Source: Pseudomonas sp. N40(2020) (GTDB lineage Bacteria > Pseudomonadota > Gammaproteobacteria > Pseudomonadales > Pseudomonadaceae). Taken from it: 64,000 nucleotides of DNA. Where the stretch lies: the NCBI RefSeq assembly GCF_014472415.1, contig NZ_JACSZV010000028.1, forward strand, positions 1 to 64,000. The letters run 5' to 3'. The notes beneath the pieces are model-generated. The model saw nothing but the letters and a program-made list of their open reading frames with translations, ran no database searches and was not told the DNA's origin. Positions 24,914-34,100 of this stretch are shown here, piece after piece (the first letter of the stretch is position 1; every line of letters starts with the position of its first letter). Position numbers and translations under genes: made by a program.

Positions 24914-26215
24914 TTACTTGGCCGACTGAATCGCCGCGCCGAGTTTCTTGGCCGCATCGGCCGGGTCAGCTTTCGGGTCGTTGATGTAGTTGGTCACTAC
25001 GTCAAAGAACGCGCCCTGCACCGCCAGCGTGGTCGCCATGTTGTGCGCCATGCTCGGTTGCAAACCACCGGACTTGGCGTCTGCCAGGAAGTCCTTGGCA
25101 GCCGTCTGCGCGCAGGAGTCGAAACCGAGTTTCTCCATGTCGTTCAACATGTCGATACGAACCGGGATCGAGCCTTTGTTGATGCTGAAGACCTTCTGGA
25201 AGTTTTCACCCAGCACGACTTTGGCAATGTCCTTCTGACCCGCGGCTGTGCCGGCGTCTTTCTGCTTGAACACAGCGAGGGAGTCGATGTTGTAGGTGAA
25301 CGCCTTGTCGGTGCCTGGGAAAGCTACGCACTGGTAATCCTTGCCGGCGATTTTCTTCGCGGCAGTCCATTCGGACTTGGCCCAGTCACCCATGATCTGC
25401 ATGCCGGCCTTGCCGTTGATGACTTTGGCCGCCTCCAGGTTCCAGTCCTGACCTTTGCCGTCAGCGTCCATGTAGGTCGCGACTTTCTTCAGCTCGGTCA
25501 GGGCCTTGACCATTTCCGGGCCGGTCAGCGCTTTGTTGTCCAGATCGACCAGGGCTTTCTTGTAGCCATCAACACCCATGACCGACAGCACAACGGCTTC
25601 GAACACGGTGCTGTCCTGCCAAGGCTGACCGCCGTGGGCCAACGGAATAAAGCCCGCAGCCTTGAGCTTGTCGCCAGCGGCGTAGAATTCTTCGAGGGTG
25701 GTTGGCGCTTTTTCGATGCCGGCTTTCTTGAAGACTTCCGGGTTGATCCACAGCCAGTTCACGCGGTGAATGTTCACCGGCACGGCCACGTAATCACCGT
25801 CGTACTTCACGGTGTCGGAGACTTTCTTGTCGAGCAGGCTGTCCCACTTCTCTGCTTTGGCGACGTCTTTCAGAACGTCGGTGTCGAGCAGACCGGTCGA
25901 CGCCCATTCCTGGATGTCCGGGCCTTTGATCTGGGCAACGCCCGGTGGGTTGCCTGCAACGGCACGGCTTTTCAGCACGGTCATGGCAGTTGCACCGCCA
26001 CCACCGGCGACAGCACCGTCTTTCCAGGTGAAACCGTCTTTTTCGACTTGAGCCTTGAGCACATCAACGGCAGCTTTTTCGCCACCGGACGTCCACCAGT
26101 GCACGACTTCGACCGAACCTTTGGATTCGGCAGCGGAAACACTGAGAGGCAGAATTGCGAGCGGGAACAGGGAGGCGACAGAAATGACAGTAGCGAGGCG
26201 AGAAATCGCATTCAT
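24914..26215 (-). CDS. gtsA: Periplasmic glucose-binding protein (GtsA)
   Basis: A 433-residue family-1 solute-binding protein. The signal peptide ends near PLSVSAAES. The sugar-binding face shows VEVVHWWTSGGEKAAVDVLK and later GMQIMGDWAKSEW. The start at 26215 (MNAISRLATV) has AAAGG about 11 bases upstream; a frame start at 26245 would place MHNNKKGTSQ before the signal. It delivers glucose to GtsBCD. The leader contains ATAACAACAAGAAAGG, a CA tract. Confidence 0.93.
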   Translation of the reverse strand: MNAISRLATVISVASLFPLAILPLSVSAAESKGSVEVVHWWTSGGEKAAVDVLKAQVEKDGFTWKDGAVAGGGGATAMTVLKSRAVAGNPPGVAQIKGPDIQEWASTGLLDTDVLKDVAKAEKWDSLLDKKVSDTVKYDGDYVAVPVNIHRVNWLWINPEVFKKAGIEKAPTTLEEFYAAGDKLKAAGFIPLAHGGQPWQDSTVFEAVVLSVMGVDGYKKALVDLDNKALTGPEMVKALTELKKVATYMDADGKGQDWNLEAAKVINGKAGMQIMGDWAKSEWTAAKKIAGKDYQCVAFPGTDKAFTYNIDSLAVFKQKDAGTAAGQKDIAKVVLGENFQKVFSINKGSIPVRIDMLNDMEKLGFDSCAQTAAKDFLADAKSGGLQPSMAHNMATTLAVQGAFFDVVTNYINDPKADPADAAKKLGAAIQSAK

Positions 26216-26226
26216 CTGAGATGTAC

Positions 26227-26242
26227 CTTTCTTGTTGTTATG
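26227..26242 (-). promoter_or_regulatory. CA-motif tract before gtsA
   Basis: The minus strand reads ATAACAACAAGAAAGG, with the A-rich tract running straight into the ribosome site of gtsA. It matches the AAnAAnAA Hfq/Crc pattern. Confidence 0.6.
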
Positions 26243-26334
26243 CATTGCAAGTCTGGTGCTTGCGCTGCACAGGAGTTTAAACAGGACGTTTGCCTTCGCA
26301 GGTAACGAAGGGACGCGCGAATGTCACCACATGG

Positions 26335-27594
26335 TTACACAGGAAAGGCCCGGGATAATTGCGCCAGAGCCGTTGCCATACTGGGTGACAAGGGTAGGCG
26401 CGGAATCAGCACCGCTTGCCAGGCGTGATACAGATCGGGTTTACCCGCCCAGATATCGGTACTTGGGCGATTCTGCGGATCGAGTTCGTGGTGCCAGCTG
26501 CCATTGCAGCGGTCGATGAAATTCACTTCGCAGAATTCCCAGAACAGTCGGTACCAGGTTTCGTATTGCTGATCGCCAGTACGCTTGAGCAAGGCACTGG
26601 CAGCGGCGCTGGCTTCGGCATGAGTCCAGTGCAGGCGATGGCGAACCACCGCTTTGTTGTCCCAGTCGAGGGTGTAAACAATGCCCGGCGCGCCATCGAC
26701 GTTCCAGCCATGACGGCAGTTGTTGTCGAAAAGCTTTTGCGCGTCGGTCGCCAGCCAACCCGGCGTAAGCATGCCGGCCTGGACCCGCGCGGCTTCGAGG
26801 TGCAGCAACAGCCGCGCCCACTCGAAACCATGGCCCGGCGTGGTGCCGTAAGGGCGGAAACCGTCGGCGGGATTGTCCTGGTTGTATTCACGCAGTGGCT
26901 GCCAGTTGCGATCGAAGTGTTCGATGACCAGGTAATCATTGGCGGCGGCGTGACCGTGGATTACGCGCTCGACGATGCGTTGCGCGCGTACCAGCCAGCG
27001 CGGGTCTTCAGTGACATCGGCCAGCGCGAGGAAGGCTTCGGTGGCGTGCATGTTGCTGTTGGCGCCGCGATAGGCTTCTTCTTCGCTCCAGTCGCGGTTG
27101 AAGAATTCGCGCATGGCGCCCTCTTCTTCGCTCCAGAAATACGTGTCGATGATGTCGATCGCGTCATCCAGCAAAGCCTGGGCGCCGGGACGTTGCGCGA
27201 CAACGGCAGAACTCGCCGCCAGTGCAACGAAGGCGTGCAGATAGGCGTTCTTGCCGGTGTTGTCGTCGCGATGTTCGGCCACCGCAAACCAGCCACCGTG
27301 CAAGGCATCCCGCAACGGCCCGCGCAGCGCGGCGATACCGTGATCGATCAACTCGGCAAACCCCGGCAGGCCCTGAATATGGGCCATGGCGAAGCTGTGA
27401 GTCATGCGCGCGGTGTTCATGGTTTCGGCCTGCGCGCTCGCTGGCAACTGGCCGTGTTCGTCGAGGTTGCCGAAGCCTTGAGGCAGTTTTGAAGCCTTGG
27501 CGAAATCCAGCAGACGCAGGCCTTCGGCGGCGAGCCATTGCTGGTGGGCAGGGGCGTTCAGCCAACTGCTGAAGCCTGGGTTGAAGAGATCCAT
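26335..27594 (-). CDS. AGE-family sugar epimerase/isomerase
   Basis: A 419-residue (alpha/alpha)6-barrel protein of the N-acylglucosamine 2-epimerase family, including mannose isomerases. Seen are MTHSFAMAHIQG, GGWFAVAEH, the catalytic-type His in ANSNMHATEAFLALADVTED, GHGFEWARLLLHLE and HRLHWTHAEASAAA. The plausible role is D-mannose to D-fructose or a related hexose conversion; that is inference. It lies between gtrS and gtsA on the glucose-import strand, with its own CA-tract leader (ATAACAACAAAAAAGG). No signal peptide, so it acts in the cytoplasm. Confidence 0.85.
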   Translation of the reverse strand: MDLFNPGFSSWLNAPAHQQWLAAEGLRLLDFAKASKLPQGFGNLDEHGQLPASAQAETMNTARMTHSFAMAHIQGLPGFAELIDHGIAALRGPLRDALHGGWFAVAEHRDDNTGKNAYLHAFVALAASSAVVAQRPGAQALLDDAIDIIDTYFWSEEEGAMREFFNRDWSEEEAYRGANSNMHATEAFLALADVTEDPRWLVRAQRIVERVIHGHAAANDYLVIEHFDRNWQPLREYNQDNPADGFRPYGTTPGHGFEWARLLLHLEAARVQAGMLTPGWLATDAQKLFDNNCRHGWNVDGAPGIVYTLDWDNKAVVRHRLHWTHAEASAAASALLKRTGDQQYETWYRLFWEFCEVNFIDRCNGSWHHELDPQNRPSTDIWAGKPDLYHAWQAVLIPRLPLSPSMATALAQLSRAFPV

Positions 27595-27600
27595 GGGTGG

Positions 27601-27616
27601 CCTTTTTTGTTGTTAT
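27601..27616 (-). promoter_or_regulatory. CA-motif tract before the AGE-family gene
   Basis: The minus strand reads ATAACAACAAAAAAGG directly ahead of the start codon, the same arrangement as at gtsA and oprB. A Crc/Hfq target is inferred. Confidence 0.6.
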
Positions 27617-27716
27617 GACTGCGGGGAGTCTAAACAACGGGCCGGGATGGGCTTGTAACGAAGGGGACGGGGTTTGTCACGAGTCAGTGACATTTAAAAG
27701 CAAAGCCTTTTGATTT

Positions 27717-29186
27717 TCAGTCCATCGAACGGGGTAGTTGCAACGTGACCCGCAAACCACCCTCGCGCAAATTCTGCAACGTCACCTCACCGCCATGGCT
27801 ATGAGCAATGTTGCGCGCAATCCCGAGGCCGAGCCCATACCCCTGCTGCTGCCCCGCCAACCTGAAGTGCGGTTCAAACACCTGTTCCAACCGCTGCTCC
27901 GGCACGCCCGGCCCTTCATCGTCGACATGCAGAACAAACGCACTCTCATCGTCATCGATGTGCAGATGTGCGTTCTGCCCGTACTTCAAGGCGTTGTCGA
28001 TCAGGTTGCCGATGCAACGCTTCAACGCCAAAGGCTTGCCTGAATAGGCCGCCAGTGCCCGCCCGTGCTGAGTCACGCGGCCATTGCCGTTCGGCGCCAG
28101 ATAAGGCTCCACCAGACAATCGAGCACATGGTTGAGGTCAACCGGTTCGATGTTCTCGTGGATGTCAGTGTCTTTCACGCATTGCAGCGCGCCTTTGACC
28201 AGCAACTCCAGTTCGTCCAGATCGCGGCCGAACTTGGCTTGCAGTTGTTCGTCTTCCAGCAGTTCGACACGCAAACGCAATCGAGTGATCGGCGTGCGCA
28301 GGTCATGGGAAATCGCGCTGAACAACTGGCTGCGTTCGGTCAGGTAACGGCTGATGCGCTCGCGCATGGTGTTGAACGCACGGCCCACTTCGACCACTTC
28401 ACTGCCGCCGCCCTCGGCCACCGGCTCGACGTCGGCCCCCAGCGACAGATCCCGCGCCGCCCGCGCCAGACGCTTGAGCGGTCGGCTCTGCCAATGCACC
28501 AGCAAGCCGATAAACAGCAGCAGAAAACCGCTGGTGAGGACGATAAACCACACCTGCTGCGACGGCAGGCCCTGCTCTTCAAGGCTGGTGTAGGGCTCGG
28601 GCAACAGCGAGGCGATGTACAGCCATTCGCCCGGCGCCATCTGAATCTGCGTGACCAGCACCGGTGGATTCACCGGCTCAAGAGTGAGCGCATAGTGCGC
28701 CCAGGAACGCGGTAGCTCATCGAGCTTCAAGCCGGCGTTGAAGATCCGCAGGTCCTCCGGGCTGACGAAGGTCACCGAGATATCAGTGTCATGGCCGAGG
28801 GATTGACGCAGCACTTCGTCGACCGCTTTCATCACTGCCGCTTTGCGCGGTGTGACCGGCAGCACGTCCATGCCCAACGGTTTGTCGTTGAGGGTCACGA
28901 CAAACCGGGTGCCGCCCATGCTGCGCAACTGGTCGAGTACCAGCGGCCGATACGCTACCGGCAGCGAACGAAAGTAACTGACGCTGGCGGTCATCGAATG
29001 GGCGAGGCTGCGGGCGCTGGTGACCAGCCCTTCGAGCTGGGTGGCGCGCAGTTGCGAAACCCAGATCACGCTCGACAAGGTTTGCGCGAACAACACCGCG
29101 AGCAAGGTCAGCAGCAACATCCGCCCTAGCAGCGAACGTGGCACCGGTACTTTGGCGGCGAGTTTGCGCAGCGACTCAGTGACCAT
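27717..29186 (-). CDS. gtrS: GtrS sensor histidine kinase
   Basis: A 489-residue membrane kinase. Helix 1 is near 20-40 (MLLLTLLAVLFAQTLSS), then a periplasmic domain, helix 2 (VWFIVLTSGFLLLFIGLLV), HAMP, the phospho-acceptor His in AISHDLRTPITRL, N-box NLIDNALKYG, DDEGPGVP and GYGLGLGIARN. In Pseudomonas GtrS senses 2-ketogluconate or 6-phosphogluconate and drives GltR. The start at 29186 (ATG) overlaps the end of gltR by about 11 bases. Confidence 0.9.
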   Translation of the reverse strand: MVTESLRKLAAKVPVPRSLLGRMLLLTLLAVLFAQTLSSVIWVSQLRATQLEGLVTSARSLAHSMTASVSYFRSLPVAYRPLVLDQLRSMGGTRFVVTLNDKPLGMDVLPVTPRKAAVMKAVDEVLRQSLGHDTDISVTFVSPEDLRIFNAGLKLDELPRSWAHYALTLEPVNPPVLVTQIQMAPGEWLYIASLLPEPYTSLEEQGLPSQQVWFIVLTSGFLLLFIGLLVHWQSRPLKRLARAARDLSLGADVEPVAEGGGSEVVEVGRAFNTMRERISRYLTERSQLFSAISHDLRTPITRLRLRVELLEDEQLQAKFGRDLDELELLVKGALQCVKDTDIHENIEPVDLNHVLDCLVEPYLAPNGNGRVTQHGRALAAYSGKPLALKRCIGNLIDNALKYGQNAHLHIDDDESAFVLHVDDEGPGVPEQRLEQVFEPHFRLAGQQQGYGLGLGIARNIAHSHGGEVTLQNLREGGLRVTLQLPRSMD

Positions 29187-29907
29187 TGCCGGCAACCACG
29201 TTGGCTGCCAGTTGGTAGCCGCTGCCGCGCACGGTACGGATCAGCCGTGGCGGTTTTTCCGTGTCGCGCAGGCGTTGGCGCAAGCGGCTGACGGCCATGT
29301 CGACGATGCGATCCAGCGGCATCAGATCACGGCCACGGGTGGCGTTGCCGATGGTGTCGCGGTCGAGGATTTCCTGCGGGTGGTCGAGAAACAGTTTCAG
29401 CAGGGCGAAGTCGGCGCCGGAGAGAATCACTTCCTCGCCGTCGGTGTGGAACAGCCGATGGCTGACCATGTCCAGCCGCCATTCATCGAACGCCAGCACA
29501 TCGCTGCCGCTGCGTTCCTGACCGAATTGCGCACGGCGCAGCAGCGCTTTGATGCGCGCTTGCAGTTCGCGGGGGCTGAAGGGTTTGCCGAGGTAGTCGT
29601 CGGCGCCGAGCTCCAGACCGATCACCCGGTCGGCTTCGTCGGAACTGGCGGTGAGCATGATGATCGGCACCTGCGCCTGACGCGGATGCTGACGCACCCA
29701 ACGGCAGAGGCTGAAGCCGTCTTCGTCGGGGAGCATGACATCGAGGATCACCAGATCGCTCGGCGCCTCGTTAAGCGCCTGACGGAAACTGGCGCCATCG
29801 GCTGTGGCCCGCACCTGAAACCCGGCGCGGGTCAGGTAGGTTTCCAGCAACTCGCGTATTTCCTGGTCGTCATCGACCAACAATATCGACTTGTTGACTG
29901 AGCTCAC
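29176..29907 (-). CDS. gltR: GltR response regulator
   Basis: A 243-residue OmpR/PhoB-type regulator. The receiver (ILLVDDDQEIRELL, phospho-Asp in VILDVMLPDEDG, later KPF) is followed by a winged-helix ending VSRLRQRLRDTEKPPRLIRT. It controls gts and oprB in Pseudomonas. The start is GTG at 29907 (VSSVNKSILLVDD) with AAGGA upstream; the upstream part of the frame has no domain. The leader has CCAACAACAAGGATG, a CA tract overlapping the ribosome site. Confidence 0.9.
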   Translation of the reverse strand: MSSVNKSILLVDDDQEIRELLETYLTRAGFQVRATADGASFRQALNEAPSDLVILDVMLPDEDGFSLCRWVRQHPRQAQVPIIMLTASSDEADRVIGLELGADDYLGKPFSPRELQARIKALLRRAQFGQERSGSDVLAFDEWRLDMVSHRLFHTDGEEVILSGADFALLKLFLDHPQEILDRDTIGNATRGRDLMPLDRIVDMAVSRLRQRLRDTEKPPRLIRTVRGSGYQLAANVVAGNGH

Positions 29908-29918
29908 TTCGAAGGCAT

Positions 29919-29932
29919 CCTTGTTGTTGGAA
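29919..29932 (-). promoter_or_regulatory. CA-motif tract before gltR
   Basis: The minus strand reads TTCCAACAACAAGG, overlapping the AAGGA ribosome site of gltR. It is a candidate Hfq/Crc site. Confidence 0.55.
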
Positions 29933-29984
29933 TTGGGGCGGATTATGCCTGATGAACCTTGGAAATTTGTTGCCTGTTCTAACC

Positions 29985-30070
29985 TCATCGCTGGCAAGCC
30001 AGCTCCCACAAGGTCCTGCACACATCTTGAGAATGTATTCAATCCTGTGGGAGCTGGCTTGCCAGCGATG
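29985..30070. repeat. REPIN-like inverted repeat between glk and gltR
   Basis: TCATCGCTGGCAAGCCAGCT and AGCTGGCTTGCCAGCGATGA are exact complements, with CCCACA/TGTGGG inside. It lies inside the edd-glk-gltR-gtrS run. Confidence 0.9.
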
Positions 30071-30084
30071 AAGGCGACTCGGTA

Positions 30085-31035
30085 TCAAGCCTGTTCGAGC
30101 GCAACACCGGCACCCACGAGGCCGGAATACGGTGCCGTCACCAGCCACACCGGAATGCCCGTGAAGTAATCGCTCATGCAGCCCTTGTCGGCAAAGCTGC
30201 GGGCGAAACCGCTCTCAAGGAAGAAATCGGCAAAGCGCGGAATCACGCCACCGACGATGTACACCCCCCCTCGCCCGCCGGTGGTCAGCACGTTGTTGCC
30301 GGCCACTCGCCCGAGCCAGCAGCAGAACTGCTCCAGCACTTCCAGGGCAATCGGATCACCGGCCAGACCCGCAGCGGTGATCGATTCCGGGGTATCCAGT
30401 GTCGGCTCATGGCCATCCACTGCGCAGATCGCCCGGTAAACCCGTGGCAAGCCGCCGCCGCTCAACGCGGTTTCCGCGCTGACATGGCCGATCTCGTTAT
30501 GGATGTGCTGCCACAACTGAGTTTCACGCGGGCTGCTCAACGGCAGATCGACGTGACCGCCCTCGCCCGGCAACGCGGCAAAACGGCCTTCACCCAAGTC
30601 GAGCAAAGTACCGACGCCAAGGCCAGTACCCGGCCCAATCACCACCGCCGGACGCAACGGCTCCGGCGTGCCCTCGCAAACCACGCGAAACTCATCGGGC
30701 TGCAAACGAGTCATGCCCAGCGCCATCGCCGAGAAGTCGTTGACCAGCAACAACTGCTCGACCTGCAAGGTTTTGCAGAACGCCGTGCGGCTCAGGCGCC
30801 AGTGGTTGTTGGTGAACTTGAATTCATCGCCGCTGACGGGGCCAGCCACTGACAGGCACACCGAACCGATCGAACCGGGCGCCAGACCGAGCCCGCTCAG
30901 ATAGAGGCTGATCGCCTCCTCCGGGCTGGCGTGGTCGGCCGTGGCCAGCACTTGAATCGATTCGAGTTGCTGATTTTTCCACAACGCAAACCGCGCGTTG
31001 GTGCCTCCGATGTCACCGACCAAAGCCAGTTTCAA
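30085..31035 (-). CDS. glk: Glucokinase
   Basis: A 316-residue ROK-independent Glk-type kinase. ATP-binding LVGDIGGTNARFALW, active-site LLVNDFSAMALG, VIGPGTGLGVGTL and PGEGGHVDLP. It phosphorylates imported glucose to glucose-6-phosphate. It overlaps edd by 4 bases (ATGA-type). Confidence 0.93.
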   Translation of the reverse strand: MKLALVGDIGGTNARFALWKNQQLESIQVLATADHASPEEAISLYLSGLGLAPGSIGSVCLSVAGPVSGDEFKFTNNHWRLSRTAFCKTLQVEQLLLVNDFSAMALGMTRLQPDEFRVVCEGTPEPLRPAVVIGPGTGLGVGTLLDLGEGRFAALPGEGGHVDLPLSSPRETQLWQHIHNEIGHVSAETALSGGGLPRVYRAICAVDGHEPTLDTPESITAAGLAGDPIALEVLEQFCCWLGRVAGNNVLTTGGRGGVYIVGGVIPRFADFFLESGFARSFADKGCMSDYFTGIPVWLVTAPYSGLVGAGVALEQA

Positions 31036-32858
31036 TTAAGCGTCTCCAGGGCAGAAGTGAAGGCGCTGGCGCCCTGCTCCGCCGAGCTGAAGGCCAAACG
31101 CATGAAGCCGAACAGTTCGCGACCGCTGCCAATGTTATTGCCCAACAGGCCTTTGGCAGGTTCGCGCGCGGCAAATTCTTCGGCGTCCACTTTGAGTTCC
31201 AAAGTGCCTTTGACGCCATCGACGCGGATGATATCGCCCTCTTGCACCCGCGCCAAAGCCCCACCGACATAAGCTTCAGGACTGACGTGGATCGCCGCCG
31301 GGATTTTCCCCGACGCGCCGGACATGCGCCCGTCGGTCACCAGCGCGACTTTGAAGCCGCGATCCTGCAGCACGCCGAGGAACGGCGTCATCTTGTGCAG
31401 CTCCGGCATGCCGTTGGAGCGCGGGCCCTGGAAGCGCATCACGGCGACGAAATCCTTCTCCAGCAAACCGGCTTTGAACGCATCGGCCAGATCCTGCTGA
31501 TCCTGGAACACCATGGCCGGCGCTTCGACGATCTGGTTTTCCAGCGCCACGGCGGACACCTTCATCACACCGCGACCAAGGTTGCCTTCCATCACCCGCA
31601 AGCCACCCTCCGCCGAGAATGCGCGAGCGACTGGACGCAGGATGTTTTCGTCGAGGCTGTCGATCGGGCCTTCGCGCCAAACCAGTTGACCGTTATCGAG
31701 GAACGGCTCTTTGGTGTATTGGCTCAAGCCGTGGCCGAGCACGGTGTTGACGTCTTCGTGCAGCAGGCCCGCCGCGAGCAGTTCGCGGATCAGGAACGAC
31801 ATGCCGCCAGCGGCCTGGAAGTGGTTGATGTCGGCTTTGCCGTTCGGGTAGACGTGGCTCAGGGTCGGCACGACTTCAGAGAGGTCGGCCATGTCCTGCC
31901 AGGTCAGTTGAATGCCTGCGGCCATGGCGATGGCCGGCATGTGCAGGGTGTGGTTGGTCGAGCCGCCGGTGGCGTGCAGCGCAACAATCGAGTTGACCAG
32001 CGACTTCTCGTCGACGATTTCGCCGATCGGCATGAAGTTGCCGTTCTGTTTGGTCAGGCGCGTGACTTGATGCGCGGCTTCGCGGGTCAGGGCATCACGC
32101 AGCGGAGTGTTCGGATTGACGAAGGATGCGCCAGGCAAGTGCAGGCCCATGACTTCCATCAGCAACTGGTTGGTGTTGGCGGTGCCGTAGAAGGTGCAGG
32201 TGCCCGGGCTGTGGTAGGACTTCATCTCCGATTCCAGCAGCTCTTCGCGGGTCGCCTTGCCTTCGGCGTACTTCTGCCGCACGTCGGCTTTTTCCTTGTT
32301 GGAAATACCGGAGACCATTGGCCCGCCCGGGACGAAAATCGTCGGCAGATGACCGAAACGCAGGGAGCCCATCATCAGGCCCGGCACGATCTTGTCGCAT
32401 ATGCCAAGCATCAGCGCGCCGTCGAACATGTTGTGGGAAAGCGCCACCGCCGTGGACATCGCGATCACTTCGCGGCTCGGCAGGCTCAGTTCCATGCCCG
32501 GCTCGCCTTGGGTCACGCCGTCGCACATCGCCGGAGTGCCGCCGGCAAACTGGCCGACCGAGCCGATTTCGCGCAGGGCGTTTTTGATTTGTTCAGGAAA
32601 GACTTCGTACGGCTGATGCGCCGAGAGCATGTCGTTATAGGAAGAAACAATGGCGATGTTCGCCGAATTCATCATCCGCAGGCTGTGCTTGTCTTCGCTG
32701 CCACACCCGGCCACGCCGTGGGCGAAGTTGGCGCATTGCAGCTTGCCGCGCATCGGGCCGTCAGTAGCGGCGCCGCGAATCAGTGCAAGGTAAGCCTGAC
32801 GCGTAGCGCGGCTGCGGGCGATAAGCCGTTCGGTGACCTCAAGAACGCGGGGATGCAT
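31032..32858 (-). CDS. edd: 6-phosphogluconate dehydratase (Edd)
   Basis: A 608-residue Ilv/Edd-family [4Fe-4S] dehydratase making KDPG from 6-phosphogluconate. Seen are the cluster-cysteine regions AMCDGVTQGEPGMELS and SPGTCTFYGTANTNQ, MLGICDKIVPGLMMG and TGGSTNHTLHMPAIA, plus TDGRMSGASGKIPAAIHVSP near the end. It heads edd-glk-gltR-gtrS and is divergent from gap, sharing HexR-type sites. Confidence 0.95.
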   Translation of the reverse strand: MHPRVLEVTERLIARSRATRQAYLALIRGAATDGPMRGKLQCANFAHGVAGCGSEDKHSLRMMNSANIAIVSSYNDMLSAHQPYEVFPEQIKNALREIGSVGQFAGGTPAMCDGVTQGEPGMELSLPSREVIAMSTAVALSHNMFDGALMLGICDKIVPGLMMGSLRFGHLPTIFVPGGPMVSGISNKEKADVRQKYAEGKATREELLESEMKSYHSPGTCTFYGTANTNQLLMEVMGLHLPGASFVNPNTPLRDALTREAAHQVTRLTKQNGNFMPIGEIVDEKSLVNSIVALHATGGSTNHTLHMPAIAMAAGIQLTWQDMADLSEVVPTLSHVYPNGKADINHFQAAGGMSFLIRELLAAGLLHEDVNTVLGHGLSQYTKEPFLDNGQLVWREGPIDSLDENILRPVARAFSAEGGLRVMEGNLGRGVMKVSAVALENQIVEAPAMVFQDQQDLADAFKAGLLEKDFVAVMRFQGPRSNGMPELHKMTPFLGVLQDRGFKVALVTDGRMSGASGKIPAAIHVSPEAYVGGALARVQEGDIIRVDGVKGTLELKVDAEEFAAREPAKGLLGNNIGSGRELFGFMRLAFSSAEQGASAFTSALETLN

Positions 32859-32978
32859 GTGTAGAACTCCAGGCTAACGGATGTGGCGACCTGATTGTCT
32901 ATGCTGATCAAACGCCGTTGTCGTTGGAATGACAGACGGCTTTTTTGACCATTCGGACCAGTTGATTCAGGTCACTCG

Positions 32979-32993
32979 TTGTAGATAAAACAA
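32979..32993. promoter_or_regulatory. HexR-type operator 1 in edd/gap region
   Basis: TTGTAGATAAAACAA is an exact match to TTGT-N7-ACAA, the HexR pattern described in P. putida. It lies in the edd/gap divergent promoter region. Confidence 0.7.
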
Positions 32994-33040
32994 AATATTG
33001 CCACTAAAAAGGCTTGTTTTCTATTTTTATGCGAATAATC

Positions 33041-33055
33041 TTGTAATTCCAACAA
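33041..33055. promoter_or_regulatory. HexR-type operator 2, 62 bases downstream of operator 1
   Basis: TTGTAATTCCAACAA again matches TTGT-N7-ACAA, close to the gap start. The right half merges with a CA tract (AACAACAAAACG at 33051-33062), so one element may serve both DNA and RNA control. Confidence 0.6.
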
Positions 33056-33078
33056 CAAAACGACGGCGGCGCTGTTTC

Positions 33079-34080
33079 ATGACTCTTCGAATCGCAATCA
33101 ATGGTTTTGGCCGCATCGGCCGTAATGTCCTGCGCGCACTGTATACCCAAGGCTATCGACAGGATTTGCAGATTGTCGCCATCAACGATCTGGGCGACAG
33201 CTCGATCAACGCGCATCTGCTCAAATACGACACCGTTCACGGCACTTTCGATGCACAGGTCGAGCATGACAACGAGAGCCTGACTGTCAACGGCGACCGC
33301 ATTGCGGTCAGCGCCATTCGTAACCCGGCCGAACTGCCATGGGCTGCCGAAAAGATTGATGTGGTATTCGAATGCACCGGTCTTTTTACCGACCGTGCCA
33401 AAGCCGCCGCGCATATTACTGCCGGCGCACGCAAAGTGATCATCTCGGCCCCGGCCAAAGGTGCAGACGCCACCGTGGTCTATGGTGTGAACCACGACAT
33501 TCTGCGCCAGTCGCACCAGATCATCTCCAACGCTTCGTGCACCACCAACTGCCTGGCGCCTGTGGCGCAGGTGTTGCACCGCGAACTGGGGATCGAAAGC
33601 GGTCTGATGACCACCATCCACGCCTACACCAACGACCAGAACCTGACCGACGTCTATCACACCGACCCGTACCGCGCGCGTTCGGCCACGCAGAACATGA
33701 TCCCGAGCAAGACCGGCGCCGCTGAAGCGGTGGGTCTGGTGCTGCCGGAACTGGCAGGCAAACTGACCGGCATGGCCGTGCGGGTGCCGGTGATCAATGT
33801 GTCGCTGGTGGATCTGACCGTTCAACTGAAGAAAGAAGCCACTGCCGAGGAAGTGAATGCACTGCTCAAAGCAGCGAGCCAGCATTCGAAAATTTTGGGT
33901 TACAACACGTTGCCGCTGGTCTCCAGTGACTTCAACCACAACCCGCTGTCGTCGATCTTCGACGCCAACCACACCAAATCCAGCGGCAAACTGCTGAAAG
34001 TGCTGGCCTGGTATGACAACGAGTGGGGGTTCTCCAACCGTATGCTGGATAACTGCCTGGCGCTGTGTAACGCCGAGTAA
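33079..34080 (+). CDS. gap: Glyceraldehyde-3-phosphate dehydrogenase
   Basis: A 333-residue type I GAPDH. NAD-binding INGFGRIGRNVLRA, catalytic Cys in SNASCTTNCLAP, and the terminal WYDNEWGFSNRM. It takes the glyceraldehyde-3-phosphate made by Eda. The start at 33079 (MTLRIAINGFG) is the family start; the frame upstream covers the promoter. It is divergent from edd. Confidence 0.95.
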   Translation: MTLRIAINGFGRIGRNVLRALYTQGYRQDLQIVAINDLGDSSINAHLLKYDTVHGTFDAQVEHDNESLTVNGDRIAVSAIRNPAELPWAAEKIDVVFECTGLFTDRAKAAAHITAGARKVIISAPAKGADATVVYGVNHDILRQSHQIISNASCTTNCLAPVAQVLHRELGIESGLMTTIHAYTNDQNLTDVYHTDPYRARSATQNMIPSKTGAAEAVGLVLPELAGKLTGMAVRVPVINVSLVDLTVQLKKEATAEEVNALLKAASQHSKILGYNTLPLVSSDFNHNPLSSIFDANHTKSSGKLLKVLAWYDNEWGFSNRMLDNCLALCNAE

Positions 34081-34100
34081 TCCAAAGAATCCCCTATCCC

